A stretch of DNA of 64,000 nucleotides from Chryseobacterium populi (GTDB lineage Bacteria; Bacteroidota; Bacteroidia; Flavobacteriales; Weeksellaceae). Position 1 is the first letter of the stretch. Every line of letters begins with the position of its first letter. Below the pieces are notes generated by a model, which was not told the origin of the DNA, did no database searches, and saw only the letters and a program-made list of their open reading frames with translations. This document shows, in pieces, positions 1 to 8,549 of this stretch. The translations under genes were made by a program, and so were the position numbers. The DNA lies in assembly GCF_000282115.1 (NCBI RefSeq), contig NZ_AKJY01000035.1, positions 42,184 to 106,183 of the forward strand. The letters are read 5' to 3'.

Positions 1-1
1 T

Positions 2-1927
2 GGAAAAGTAAGAGCCAGAGCCAGAATAACCCATATGGACAAACATACCCTGGTTATTTCTGAACTGCCTTTTTCCAAAACAACAAGCGACCTGATTGAT
101 TCGATCCTGAAAGCCAATGAAAGAGGGAAGATCAAAATCAAAAAAATTGAAGATAATACCTCAGACACTGTTGAAATTCTGATTCACCTTCATAATGACG
201 TTTCACCGGATAAAACCATTGATGCATTATATGCCTTTACAGACTGCCAGGTAACGATTTCACCGAATGCCTGTGTAATTGTAGGAGACAAACCGATGTT
301 CCTGAATGTTTCTGAAATCTTAAGAATGAATACGGATCATACAGTTTCATTATTAAAGAAAGAACTCGAAATTGAACTCCATGAATTACAGGAAAACTGG
401 CATTTTTCATCATTAGAAAGAATCTTTATCGAAAACAGGATCTATCACGATATTGAAGAAGTGGAAACTTGGGAAGAAGTGATAAAGATGATCGATAAAG
501 GATTGAAGCCTCACACCGGACATTTGCTGAGGGCAGTGACGGAAGAGGATATCCTGAGGTTAACTGAGATCAGAATCAAGAGGATTTCAAGATTTGATTT
601 AGATAAGTTTAAAGAAAATATTGCAGCCCTTGAAGGTAAAATAGAACAGGTAAAACATCATCTGGGCAATCTTATTACTTATGCGATTGATTATTATCTG
701 AATATCCAGAAAAAATACGGAAAAGACAGGCAAAGAAAAACTGAGCTCAGAATTTTTGACACGATTGATGCAACCAAAGTGGCTGTTGCGAACGAAAAGT
801 TCTATGCCAATTTTGAAGAAGGCTTCGTAGGGACTTCCCTGAAAAAAGACCAGTATTTATTTGATTGTTCTGATATCGACGATATTATTACTTTCAGAAA
901 AGACGGAAGTATGAAGGTCGTAAAAGTAGAGGCCAAAACATTTATCGGGAAAGATCTCCTGCATGTAGCCGTATGGAAGAAAAATGATAAGAGAACCGTT
1001 TACAATATGATCTACCGTGAAGGTAAGGAAGGTCCGTATTATATGAAACGTTTTTCCGTAACCGGAGTAACAAGAAACACTGATTATCCTCTGGCTTCCG
1101 ATAAAAAGGGCTCCGAAATGCTTTATTTTTCTGCCAATCCGAATGGTGAAGCGGAAACGGTAAGTGTTCTCTTAAAACCCAACCCGAGAATCCGGAAAAA
1201 TAAAATGGATATCGATTTCTCTGAATTAGCAATTAAAGGCCGTGATTCCAAAGGAAATCTGGTGACCAAATACTCAGTGAAAAAAGTAGACCTGAAAGAA
1301 GAAGGAGTTTCCACACTGGCTCCGAGAAGAATCTGGTTTGATGATACTGTGAGAAGACTGAATGCTGATGGCAGAGGAACGTTACTGGGCAATTTCAAGG
1401 GAGATGATAAAATTTTAACAATCAATACCCAGGGAGAAGCCAAACTGGTCAGTTTTGATCTTGGAAACCGTTTTGACGATGAATATCTGATCCTTGAAAA
1501 ATGGAGACCAGATCAGCCCGTAACCTGCATCTATTACGATGGCGAAAAAGAAATTTATTTTATCAAAAGATTCCTGCTGGAAAATAATACCAATCCGCAA
1601 ACTTTTATGCCTTCGGAACATCCAAAATCATTTATTGAAAATGTACTGGTTGCTGACGGCTCTACTGCAGAAATTATTTTTGCAAAAGACAAAGGAAAAG
1701 ACCGCGATCCTGAAATGGTAAACATCGATGAATTTATCGCTGTAAAAGGGATAAAAGCCATTGGTAACCAGTTCACGAAATTTAAAGTAAAAGCGATCAA
1801 TATTACCATTCCTGAGCCTGTAGAAGAAGAACCTGAAGTGTACGAAGATCCGGAACCTTTTGAAGGAACTGATGATGAAGGTGGAGTAATTGGAGACTTA
1901 TTTGATGGCGGGGAACCTGAAAATTAA
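2..1927 (+). CDS. parC: DNA topoisomerase IV/gyrase subunit A (ParC type), 5'-truncated
   Basis: Type IIA topoisomerase A subunit, which cuts and rejoins DNA for decatenation or supercoil control together with its B subunit. The frame is already open at base 2 and reads GKVRARARI just before the internal Met at 35, which fits the GyrA/ParC core, so the gene starts outside the window and the catalytic Tyr region is missing here. Visible parts are the end of the breakage-reunion domain, a long coiled-coil region (residues about 180-240 counted from the internal Met) and a degenerate C-terminal beta-pinwheel of roughly 50-residue repeats. The protein ends in a Glu/Asp-rich tail. ParC rather than GyrA is an inference from the divergent C-terminal repeats. 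The next gene follows 6 bp after the stop. Confidence 0.87.
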   Translation, partial: GKVRARARITHMDKHTLVISELPFSKTTSDLIDSILKANERGKIKIKKIEDNTSDTVEILIHLHNDVSPDKTIDALYAFTDCQVTISPNACVIVGDKPMFLNVSEILRMNTDHTVSLLKKELEIELHELQENWHFSSLERIFIENRIYHDIEEVETWEEVIKMIDKGLKPHTGHLLRAVTEEDILRLTEIRIKRISRFDLDKFKENIAALEGKIEQVKHHLGNLITYAIDYYLNIQKKYGKDRQRKTELRIFDTIDATKVAVANEKFYANFEEGFVGTSLKKDQYLFDCSDIDDIITFRKDGSMKVVKVEAKTFIGKDLLHVAVWKKNDKRTVYNMIYREGKEGPYYMKRFSVTGVTRNTDYPLASDKKGSEMLYFSANPNGEAETVSVLLKPNPRIRKNKMDIDFSELAIKGRDSKGNLVTKYSVKKVDLKEEGVSTLAPRRIWFDDTVRRLNADGRGTLLGNFKGDDKILTINTQGEAKLVSFDLGNRFDDEYLILEKWRPDQPVTCIYYDGEKEIYFIKRFLLENNTNPQTFMPSEHPKSFIENVLVADGSTAEIIFAKDKGKDRDPEMVNIDEFIAVKGIKAIGNQFTKFKVKAINITIPEPVEEEPEVYEDPEPFEGTDDEGGVIGDLFDGGEPEN

Positions 1928-1933
1928 AAAAAT

Positions 1934-2575
1934 ATGAATGCAGTTGTCTTAATAATTATTGCTGTTACATGTATCATTAGCTACATGGGATTTAATAATA
2001 CAAGTTTATTTGAAAAATATAAATTTAATGTTGGTGCAATTACTGGCCGAAAGGAGTATATTAGATTGATTAGTTCTGCATTTCTTCATGCAGATTTTAT
2101 GCATTTGTTTTTCAATATGTTATCTCTTTATTTTTTTCAAGGGGTGGTAATATATTTTTTTGGGAATATTGGTTTTCTGATTATCTATTTCGGATCAATG
2201 ATTCTTGGAAATTTATTTAGCCTTTTAATTTATAAAAAACAACCATGGTATTCTGCTATTGGAGCATCAGGTGCCGTTTCTGGGATTATTTTTGCCTCAA
2301 TAGCAATGGCTCCTAATGAAATTAGTGTAAACTTTTTACCAGGATGGATTTTCGGGACCTTATATTTTGGATATTCAGTTTATATGATGTTAAATCCAAA
2401 ACAATGGGATAATTTAGGACATTCAGCTCATCTGGGGGGGGCATTTTTTGGTTTGGTTTATTCAATTGTCCTGCACCCTCAATTGGCAATAAGTAATTTA
2501 TACTTTTTAGGAGTTATGTCGCTTCCGCTAATCTATTTAAGTTATCAGATTTTTATACGGAAAAAAATAGGCTAA
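1934..2575 (+). CDS. Rhomboid-family intramembrane serine protease
   Basis: A 213-residue polytopic membrane protein with the rhomboid catalytic dyad: the GASGAVSG motif places the nucleophile at Ser112, and SAHLGG supplies His166. About six hydrophobic segments are visible. It would cleave transmembrane substrates within the inner membrane; the substrate is unknown. It starts 6 bp after the parC stop, so it may be cotranscribed, although an unrelated housekeeping gene as partner is odd. The coding sequence looks more AT-rich than both neighbours by eye. It contains a run of eight G (2434-2441) directly after the catalytic His codon, which is unusual in this AT-rich DNA. The family call is firm; the physiological role is open. 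Confidence 0.9.
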   Translation: MNAVVLIIIAVTCIISYMGFNNTSLFEKYKFNVGAITGRKEYIRLISSAFLHADFMHLFFNMLSLYFFQGVVIYFFGNIGFLIIYFGSMILGNLFSLLIYKKQPWYSAIGASGAVSGIIFASIAMAPNEISVNFLPGWIFGTLYFGYSVYMMLNPKQWDNLGHSAHLGGAFFGLVYSIVLHPQLAISNLYFLGVMSLPLIYLSYQIFIRKKIG

Positions 2576-2607
2576 AAAAGCTATCTTTAACCAAAATATT
2601 AAAATCA

Positions 2608-3705
2608 ATGAACACATCAGAGTTAAACCGTTTTATCGTGGTACTTATCTATGGTTCATTGGTTTTGCTTTCTCTGCTGAAACTGGCCAACGCACTCCGG
2701 GTAAACCGGAAAGCCAATTTCTGGTTCGGGATGTTCCTGTTTCTGTGGTCATCTTTCTGGCTCGATGAGGTGCTTTCATTGGTCAAAGGTTCTCCTGTGG
2801 AAATCCATTCTATCCTTTCCGTTCGGCTGATCCAGTTTTTAACACCGATCCTGTTTTTTTTCAGTGTATTGTTCTACACCAATCCTGCATTTAAGTTTAA
2901 GTTGTCAGATCTTAAATACCTGATTCTTCCCGTAATCTTTCTCATTAATCTCTTATTAGAGCGCTTTGGGATCGGGAATAAAAATATTTCCGAACTCATA
3001 TTCATCGGGTTGATTCTTTTCCAGGCCCTATTTTACACAGGATTGTCATACATTACGATAAGGAAACACCAGAAAAGGATTCAGCAGTTTTCGGCCAATA
3101 CAGAAGGAATTAACCTGAACTGGCTGGAATATATCATCATCATTATCTTCGTTATTAATATTATATATATTATTTATAATCTTTCTTACAATTCAAACTC
3201 GTTAAATGTCTTTATTAATATTGCCTTCTTGCTGGTTATTTACAGTGTTGCTTATTATTCTTTAAAGCAAAAGGAAATTTATCCGGTTGAAGAAAAACAG
3301 CGGGAAGAGCTGATCTCCATTAACGAAGATCCCGAAACTGAAGAAGTGAAAAGAAAACTGATTTCCGACGAAGAATTGCTGAGGATTAAAACCGGGCTTG
3401 AAAAAATCATGGAATCAGAGAAACCTTATCTCGACAGCGAACTCAATTTAATTAAGCTTTCAGAATTGCTTTCCGTATCTACCCATCATTTATCCTATGT
3501 GATCAATTCCGGGTTTCAGAAAAACTTTTTCCAGTTTGTCAATGAATACAGGATTCTGCATGCGAAGATATTATTAAAAGATAATAGCAACAATAAGCTT
3601 TCAATTTTGGGCATTGCTTACGAATCAGGATTCAATTCCAAAACTTCCTTTAATACCACGTTCAAAAAATTGACGGGTAAGACTCCTTCTGAGTTCAAAA
3701 AATAA
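2608..3705 (+). CDS. Membrane-anchored AraC-family transcriptional regulator
   Basis: A 365-residue protein. Residues about 1-220 form six or seven hydrophobic helices, followed by a charged linker (about 225-260) and a C-terminal AraC/XylS helix-turn-helix domain. The C-terminal stretch with LSELLSVSTHHLSYVIN and then GIAYESGFNSKTSFNTTFKK is the classic AraC second-helix signature. Fusion of a multi-pass membrane sensor to an AraC output is common in Flavobacteriia. The protein presumably senses an envelope signal and binds DNA while membrane-tethered. The likely target is a nearby gene; the SDR genes start about 150 bp downstream, but no operator could be assigned. The signal is unknown. 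Confidence 0.88.
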   Translation: MNTSELNRFIVVLIYGSLVLLSLLKLANALRVNRKANFWFGMFLFLWSSFWLDEVLSLVKGSPVEIHSILSVRLIQFLTPILFFFSVLFYTNPAFKFKLSDLKYLILPVIFLINLLLERFGIGNKNISELIFIGLILFQALFYTGLSYITIRKHQKRIQQFSANTEGINLNWLEYIIIIIFVINIIYIIYNLSYNSNSLNVFINIAFLLVIYSVAYYSLKQKEIYPVEEKQREELISINEDPETEEVKRKLISDEELLRIKTGLEKIMESEKPYLDSELNLIKLSELLSVSTHHLSYVINSGFQKNFFQFVNEYRILHAKILLKDNSNNKLSILGIAYESGFNSKTSFNTTFKKLTGKTPSEFKK

Positions 3706-3825
3706 GTTCAGGTTTATAAAATTTAACTTTTTTTAATTGTAAGTTACTGATTTGTATTATTTTGTGGGTTCTTTTCAAATGTGTTCACTCATATAATCCG
3801 GAACATTAAAAGAGCTTTCACGGGA

Positions 3826-3833
3826 TAATTTTG
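3826..3833 (+). promoter_or_regulatory. Promoter -7 element for the SDR pair
   Basis: TAATTTTG matches the Bacteroidota -7 consensus TAnnTTTG. It ends 18 bases before the ATG at 3852. No clear -33 TTTG is seen at the usual spacing. Confidence 0.5.
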
Positions 3834-3851
3834 TACCATAAAATTTGTGTT

Positions 3852-4637
3852 ATGGATACTAAAGAATCATATGCAGTCGTTACAGGAGCAAGTCAGGGAC
3901 TTGGAAAAGCATTTGCCGAAAGCCTGGCTAAAAAGAATATCAATGTAATCCTGATAAGTCTTCCCAATCAAAACCTGAAAATGATAAGTGAAGAAATTGC
4001 AGAAACTTATCAGGTGAAAACCCATTACTATGAAGTTGATCTTTCCGTAAATGAAAATGTTTTAAAACTAACAGATTGGTTGAATTCATCATTTAAAATT
4101 CATATTTTAATTAATAATGCAGGATTGGGAGGAACAAGAAAATTTGTGGAGGCAAGCCCGGATTATATCAATACAATTTTACAGGTTAATGTAACTGCTA
4201 CTTCATTGATTACTCATCAGCTGCTACCGAACCTTTTGGAACAGCCTCAGGCTTATATTCTCAATGTTTCCAGTATGGCAGCCTTTTCGCCGATCGGTTT
4301 TAAAACGGTTTATCCGGCCTCAAAAACTTTTATTCATTCTTTTTCAAGAGGATTGCATGAAGAATTAAAACACACCAGTGTATTTGTAAGCGTAGTAAAT
4401 CCGGGAGCCATGAAAACCAATACGGATGTCTGTAAAAGAATTGAAAAACAAGGTTTTTTAGGTAAATTAACGCTCTTGGATCCGAATAAAGTAGCCCATT
4501 ATTGCATCAATCAGTTATTCAAAAAAGATTCGGTGATCATGGTAAACCCGATAAGCTGGCTCGTTATGAAAGTCTTACCCATATGGATTAAGCTTCCGCT
4601 GATGACCAATGCGATAAAAAAAGAAATAGAAGCATGA
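3852..4637 (+). CDS. Short-chain dehydrogenase/reductase (classical SDR)
   Basis: NAD(P)-dependent oxidoreductase of 261 residues. It has the Rossmann glycine motif TGASQGLG near the N-terminus, the NNAG structural motif, a catalytic Ser in NVSSMAAFSP, and YPASK as the catalytic Tyr-x-x-x-Lys. The start is set at ATG 3852, because the in-frame TTG at 3831 lies within the -7 promoter element. The stop overlaps the start of the next gene by 4 bp (ATGA), so the two SDR enzymes are translationally coupled and probably act on related metabolites. The substrate cannot be told from sequence. The C-terminal hydrophobic stretch (ISWLVMKVLPIWIKL) suggests membrane association, as in sterol- or lipid-acting SDRs. 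Confidence 0.88.
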   Translation: MDTKESYAVVTGASQGLGKAFAESLAKKNINVILISLPNQNLKMISEEIAETYQVKTHYYEVDLSVNENVLKLTDWLNSSFKIHILINNAGLGGTRKFVEASPDYINTILQVNVTATSLITHQLLPNLLEQPQAYILNVSSMAAFSPIGFKTVYPASKTFIHSFSRGLHEELKHTSVFVSVVNPGAMKTNTDVCKRIEKQGFLGKLTLLDPNKVAHYCINQLFKKDSVIMVNPISWLVMKVLPIWIKLPLMTNAIKKEIEA

Positions 4638-5596
4638 AAAAAATTTTTGTGACCGGAATTACAGGACTTCTGGGCGCTAATGTTGTTATAAAATTATTAA
4701 AAGATGATTATTTTGTTATTGCTCTGGTGCGCAAGAAAAACGGCTATCTGGGTGAAGAAAATGAACACCTCCGGCTGATTGAAGGAGATTTGCTTTCTGA
4801 TTTCTCATCTCATCTAAAAGAAGTGGACTGTGTCATTCACATCGCTGCGGAAACGCGTCAGAACCTTCTTTCCTATGATGACTACAAAAAGATAAATTAC
4901 GAAGCCTCTATCCAACTTTTTTCACAGGCTGTATCTTCCGGAGTCAGAAAATTTTTATTTGTGAGTACAGCCAATACATTAGGATTTGGCAGTATGAAGG
5001 AACCGGGAAACGAAAGTATGCCTCAGCAATATCCTTTTACACAATCTTTTTATGCCAGGACTAAGCTTGAAACAGAAAATTACCTTTTACAAAACAACAA
5101 AACAACAGAAGTTACTATTCTAAATCCGACTTTTATGATCGGGCCTTTTGATTATAAGCCCAGTTCCGGAAAAATTATTTTCTGGGTCTGGAAAAAGAAG
5201 TTTGTTTTTTACCCGAAGGGCGGAAAGAATTTCGTTCACGTAGAAGACGCAGCCAATGGAATAATAAATGCAATGGAAAAAGGAAAGAATGGTGAAAAAT
5301 ACCTCCTGGCTAATGAAAATCTAACCTATAAACAGTTTTTCAAAAAGGTCAATGAAATTACTGGCCAAAGCCCGGTATTGATTCCGATCCCTGGTTTTGG
5401 ATTGGTTCTTCTGGGGTGGGTAGGTGATTTTTTGAGAGTATTAAAGATTAAAAGCGGTATGAGCTCCGTCAATATGAAAGCTTTGAGAATTGAGAACTTT
5501 TATTCTAACCGGAAGTCAATGAATGAATTAGATGTCCAATATAAGCCTATTGAAAAAGCAATACAGGATGCCGTGGATTTTTTTGAAAACAGATGA
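4634..5596 (+). CDS. NAD-dependent epimerase/dehydratase (extended SDR)
   Basis: A 320-residue extended SDR. It has the N-terminal Rossmann motif GITGLLGAN, a Tyr-x-x-x-Lys pair in YARTK, and a conserved NPTFMIGPFD segment typical of dihydroflavonol-reductase/3-beta-HSD-like enzymes. It probably reduces or epimerises a sugar or lipid-like substrate; the exact reaction is unknown. It overlaps the preceding classical SDR by 4 bp and forms a two-gene operon with it. A hydrophobic patch near residues 250-270 (PIPGFGLVLLGWVG) resembles membrane-associated members. It ends 5 bp from the convergent DUF4180 gene. Confidence 0.86.
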   Translation: MKKIFVTGITGLLGANVVIKLLKDDYFVIALVRKKNGYLGEENEHLRLIEGDLLSDFSSHLKEVDCVIHIAAETRQNLLSYDDYKKINYEASIQLFSQAVSSGVRKFLFVSTANTLGFGSMKEPGNESMPQQYPFTQSFYARTKLETENYLLQNNKTTEVTILNPTFMIGPFDYKPSSGKIIFWVWKKKFVFYPKGGKNFVHVEDAANGIINAMEKGKNGEKYLLANENLTYKQFFKKVNEITGQSPVLIPIPGFGLVLLGWVGDFLRVLKIKSGMSSVNMKALRIENFYSNRKSMNELDVQYKPIEKAIQDAVDFFENR

Positions 5597-5601
5597 TAAA
5601 T

Positions 5602-5961
5602 CTATACGGATAAGCTTTCCAGAGCTTTTTCTGTGGTCTCAACAAAATTAATATGCCGGGCTTTATTACTTTCAAAAACAAAATCTCTGATACTTTTGCT
5701 TTGGTATTTACTGAAATCCCCGACAATAGCCAAACGTACCCGGTAGTTAGAGAATTTCTGAAGAATCTCACCGGCCAGTTTGGTTTTCAGGTCAAAAAAT
5801 TCAGGGGTTATATTTTTCTCATGAATGATGACCCTGTCAAAACCCTGATAATAAGCATTGCCCAGAAGATCCAGGGCATCCTGGGCAGATTGGATAATCA
5901 GGTGGTCAGAAACAGCTTCGGCGATATTGATGCTGTTGATGATGTGGGCTTTAATTTCCAT
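5602..5961 (-). CDS. DUF4180 domain-containing protein
   Basis: A 119-residue protein matching the DUF4180 pattern (alternating beta strands and helices, FDRVIIHEKNITPEFFDLK, a central VRLAIVGDFS). The function of the family is unknown; the fold resembles STAS/SpoIIAA-like small domains, which is only an inference. It lies 14 bp downstream of prmC on the same strand and probably ends the yaaA-prmC transcription unit. No signal peptide, so cytoplasmic. Confidence 0.8.
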   Translation of the reverse strand: MEIKAHIINSINIAEAVSDHLIIQSAQDALDLLGNAYYQGFDRVIIHEKNITPEFFDLKTKLAGEILQKFSNYRVRLAIVGDFSKYQSKSIRDFVFESNKARHINFVETTEKALESLSV

Positions 5962-5975
5962 TTGAAAATAAAATT

Positions 5976-6827
5976 TTATTTGATTCCGAAAATAAACCTG
6001 TCATTTTCAGATAAATCTTTGATCAGCTGTGCTTCTGAAAAATGCCCGGTGTATAACTCCAAAGTTTCAGGACCTAGTTTTTGATTGATCTCTAAGAATA
6101 AAAATCCGTTTTCATTGAGATGCTTTTTAGAGTCTTCTGCAATTTTTCTGTAAAATATCAAAGCATCGGAAGTAGGAGAGAAGAGTGCCATTTTAGGTTC
6201 AAATTCCTTTACAGAATCTGCAATTTCAGCTTCTTCTTCAATCCCGATATAGGGTGGATTTGAAATAATAATATCATAATTTTCGGTCAATTCAGAATTC
6301 AGATAGTCCCTATGAATAAAATGAATATCCAGCTGATGAAAATCTGCATTCCTTTTTGCCGTTTCCAGGGCTTTTTCAGAAAAATCAATAGATGAAACCT
6401 CAGCTTCAGGAAAATGTTTTTTTAAAACCAAAGGAATTACACCGCTTCCGGTTCCGATGTCAAGAATTTTTAAGCTTTCGTGGGTAAGCCTTAATCTTTG
6501 AATCTTTTTGATGGCTATTTCCAACAGTTCTTCCGTTTCCGGCCTTGGAATCAATACATTTTCATCTACGAAAAATTTCATTCCGTAAAAGTCGGTTTCC
6601 CCTAAAATATGCTGATAAGGCTTGTTGGTTTTTAATTCTAAAATCACTTGCTGAAGACGGCTTTCATCATCGATCAGTAATTCCTGATCAGCAAATCTTC
6701 TCTGATAAAAGGCATCCAAACCTACAATTTTTTGTATAAAGACAGAATATAAAAAAGAGCTTTCCGATTCTGTATAGATTTCGGAAAGTGCTGTTTTGAA
6801 ATATTGTTTAAATTCTGAAATCGTCAT
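5976..6827 (-). CDS. prmC: Peptide chain release factor N5-glutamine methyltransferase (HemK/PrmC)
   Basis: Methylates the Gln of the GGQ motif in release factors RF1/RF2 using S-adenosylmethionine. The 283-residue protein has the N-terminal helical domain, the SAM-binding motif ILDIGTGSGVIPL and the diagnostic catalytic motif NPPYIG in the middle of the C-terminal half. The length is typical for the family. The ATG directly abuts the TAA of yaaA (TAAATG), so translation is coupled. The assignment is strong. Confidence 0.94.
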   Translation of the reverse strand: MTISEFKQYFKTALSEIYTESESSFLYSVFIQKIVGLDAFYQRRFADQELLIDDESRLQQVILELKTNKPYQHILGETDFYGMKFFVDENVLIPRPETEELLEIAIKKIQRLRLTHESLKILDIGTGSGVIPLVLKKHFPEAEVSSIDFSEKALETAKRNADFHQLDIHFIHRDYLNSELTENYDIIISNPPYIGIEEEAEIADSVKEFEPKMALFSPTSDALIFYRKIAEDSKKHLNENGFLFLEINQKLGPETLELYTGHFSEAQLIKDLSENDRFIFGIK

Positions 6828-7586
6828 TTATCTTGTAAAAACCAGTTTTGTATCAGTAGATTTTTCTTCATCAATCCGATAGCCTTCATAGTTGAATGCT
6901 TTTACATCATCTAAAGTTTGTGCATTGGTTTCTGCACAAAATCTCACGACTAAACCTCTGGCATGCTTGGTATAGACTACAATGGTTTTTAATTTCCCGT
7001 CTTTCAGTTCATAGAAATCAAAATCAATTACCTTATGCCTGAGTTTCTTACGGTCGATTACTTTTCCGTATTCATTGCTTGCCAGATGAAGAAGGATTTC
7101 GTTTTTTTTCATCTCGGAATTTAATTGCTCTGTGATTTTTTCTCTCCAGAACTCATAAAGGTTTTTATATTGGTCAAATTCAAAATGCCGGCCCATTTCC
7201 AGTCTGTAAAGCATTACTTTATCTGATGGTTTCAGGAGGCCATATAACCCGGAAAGCATTCTGTAGTTTTTCTGTAAATAGTCCACAGCACTTTTATCCA
7301 GTGTTTTTGCATCCAGTCCTCTGTAAACTTCGCCGGTAAAAGCAAACATAGCAGGTGCCGATTCCTTTGTGCCCGGTTTTGATTTCCATTTTTGATTTCT
7401 TTCCCAGTTTTCATCCGCCAGTTTAGGCGAAATTTCCATTAATTCGGAAAGATATTTCGGAGATTTATGTTTTAAATGAGATTGTATAAATGCAGCCTCT
7501 TCAATGAATTTTGGAGTGGTAGATCTCAACAGATCGGTTGAGTTTTCCACATTCATTAATTTAGCCGGAGATGTTATTATTTTCAT
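6828..7586 (-). CDS. yaaA: Peroxide stress protein YaaA (DUF328)
   Basis: A 252-residue member of the YaaA/DUF328 family. In E. coli the family lowers intracellular free iron during hydrogen peroxide stress. Family landmarks are the N-terminal MKIITSPAKLMN, the YRGLDAKTLD segment, and RMLSGLYGLLKPSD. Full length compared with the family. It is the first gene of a yaaA-prmC-DUF4180 unit. The upstream 80 bp are AT-rich without an obvious promoter. The family call is certain; a peroxide role in this organism is inferred from E. coli. Confidence 0.93.
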   Translation of the reverse strand: MKIITSPAKLMNVENSTDLLRSTTPKFIEEAAFIQSHLKHKSPKYLSELMEISPKLADENWERNQKWKSKPGTKESAPAMFAFTGEVYRGLDAKTLDKSAVDYLQKNYRMLSGLYGLLKPSDKVMLYRLEMGRHFEFDQYKNLYEFWREKITEQLNSEMKKNEILLHLASNEYGKVIDRKKLRHKVIDFDFYELKDGKLKTIVVYTKHARGLVVRFCAETNAQTLDDVKAFNYEGYRIDEEKSTDTKLVFTR

Positions 7587-7668
7587 AAAAATTAAAATTG
7601 ATAAAATGTGATGTTTAAATTAAACTGTTCACTTATAGAATTGACGGTAGATCTTTCACTGTTGGCAT

Positions 7669-8280
7669 TTAAACTATTCCTTTTCCCTGTCTGATCACTT
7701 CCGGTTCTCCCGAACTAAGATCAACAATGGTAGAGGCAATATTGTCTCCATATCCTGAGTCGATCACAATATCTACCAGATGCTCATATTTTTCAGCAAT
7801 AAGTTCCGGATCTGTAGAATATTCGATGATCTCGTCATCATCTTTAATGGAGGTTGAAGCGATCGGATGTCCGAGTTTTTCAACGATCAGTTGCGGAATC
7901 GGATGGTCAGGAACACGGATACCAATTGTTTTATGCCCTTTATATGCCAAAGGCACATTTTTATTGGCTTCAAGAATAAATGTAAAGGGACCGGGAAGAT
8001 GGCTTTTCAGAAACCTGAACACCGAAGTATCGATGGGTCTTGTAAAATCTGAAAGATGGCTGAGATCATTACAGATTATAGAAAACTGAGCCTTTTCCAA
8101 CTTGATTTTTTTCATCTGAGCCAGTTTTTCCATAGCCCGGATGTCAAAAATATTACAACCTAAAGCATATACTGTATCAGACGGGTAGATGATGAGCCCA
8201 CCGTTATTTAAAGTTTTAATGACTTCATTGATAAGGTTTTCCTGTGGATTTTCCGGATAAATTCTTAATATCTTTGCCAT
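7669..8280 (-). CDS. L-threonylcarbamoyladenylate synthase (Sua5/YciO/YrdC family)
   Basis: A 203-residue YrdC-domain protein. It would condense threonine, bicarbonate and ATP to threonylcarbamoyl-AMP for the t6A37 modification of ANN-decoding tRNAs, or be a YciO-like paralogue. Visible signatures are IIYPSDTVYALGCN, KAQFSIICNDLSHLSDF, LPGPFTFIL, and a C-terminal STIVDLSSGEPEVIRQG. The ATG at 8280 (MAKILRIYPE) is chosen over an in-frame upstream codon at 8295, because a promoter -7 box lies between them. This box ends only 4 bases before the ATG, suggesting a leaderless mRNA. It is divergent from the tRNA-fMet. Confidence 0.88.
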   Translation of the reverse strand: MAKILRIYPENPQENLINEVIKTLNNGGLIIYPSDTVYALGCNIFDIRAMEKLAQMKKIKLEKAQFSIICNDLSHLSDFTRPIDTSVFRFLKSHLPGPFTFILEANKNVPLAYKGHKTIGIRVPDHPIPQLIVEKLGHPIASTSIKDDDEIIEYSTDPELIAEKYEHLVDIVIDSGYGDNIASTIVDLSSGEPEVIRQGKGIV

Positions 8281-8284
8281 AAAA

Positions 8285-8292
8285 CAAAGATA
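8285..8292 (-). promoter_or_regulatory. Promoter -7 element (minus strand) for the Sua5/YrdC gene
   Basis: Reads TATCTTTG on the minus strand, a full match to TAnnTTTG. Four bases separate it from the ATG, so the transcript is probably leaderless or nearly so. No good -33 TTTG is visible. Confidence 0.6.
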
Positions 8293-8362
8293 CAAATAAT
8301 AAGATAGTTTTCATAAAAGTCCTTTATTTAAAAGAAAAATTAGGAATTATAAAAAATAGTTG

Positions 8363-8370
8363 TATATTTG
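8363..8370 (+). promoter_or_regulatory. Promoter -7 element for tRNA-fMet
   Basis: TATATTTG, a full match to TAnnTTTG, 11 bases before the mature 5' end of the tRNA. Confidence 0.55.
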
Positions 8371-8381
8371 CAATCCAATAT

Positions 8382-8454
<73 letters not shown>

Positions 8455-8461
8455 CTAAAGC

Positions 8462-8493
8462 AAAAAGAGAATCACATTGTGGTTCTCTTTTTT
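8462..8493 (+). terminator. Terminator hairpin after tRNA-fMet (repeat copy 1)
   Basis: Ten-base stem AGAGAATCAC / GTGGTTCTCT (one G:T pair) with loop ATT, followed by seven T. A 32-bp stretch is identical to 10270-10301. The A-run on the other side could let it also stop the minus-strand TlpA transcript. Confidence 0.85.
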
Positions 8494-8549
8494 TATTTTG
8501 CTGCATTAATCTGATCAGAAAAAATTGTCCTCAATCAAAACTTTAAAAT

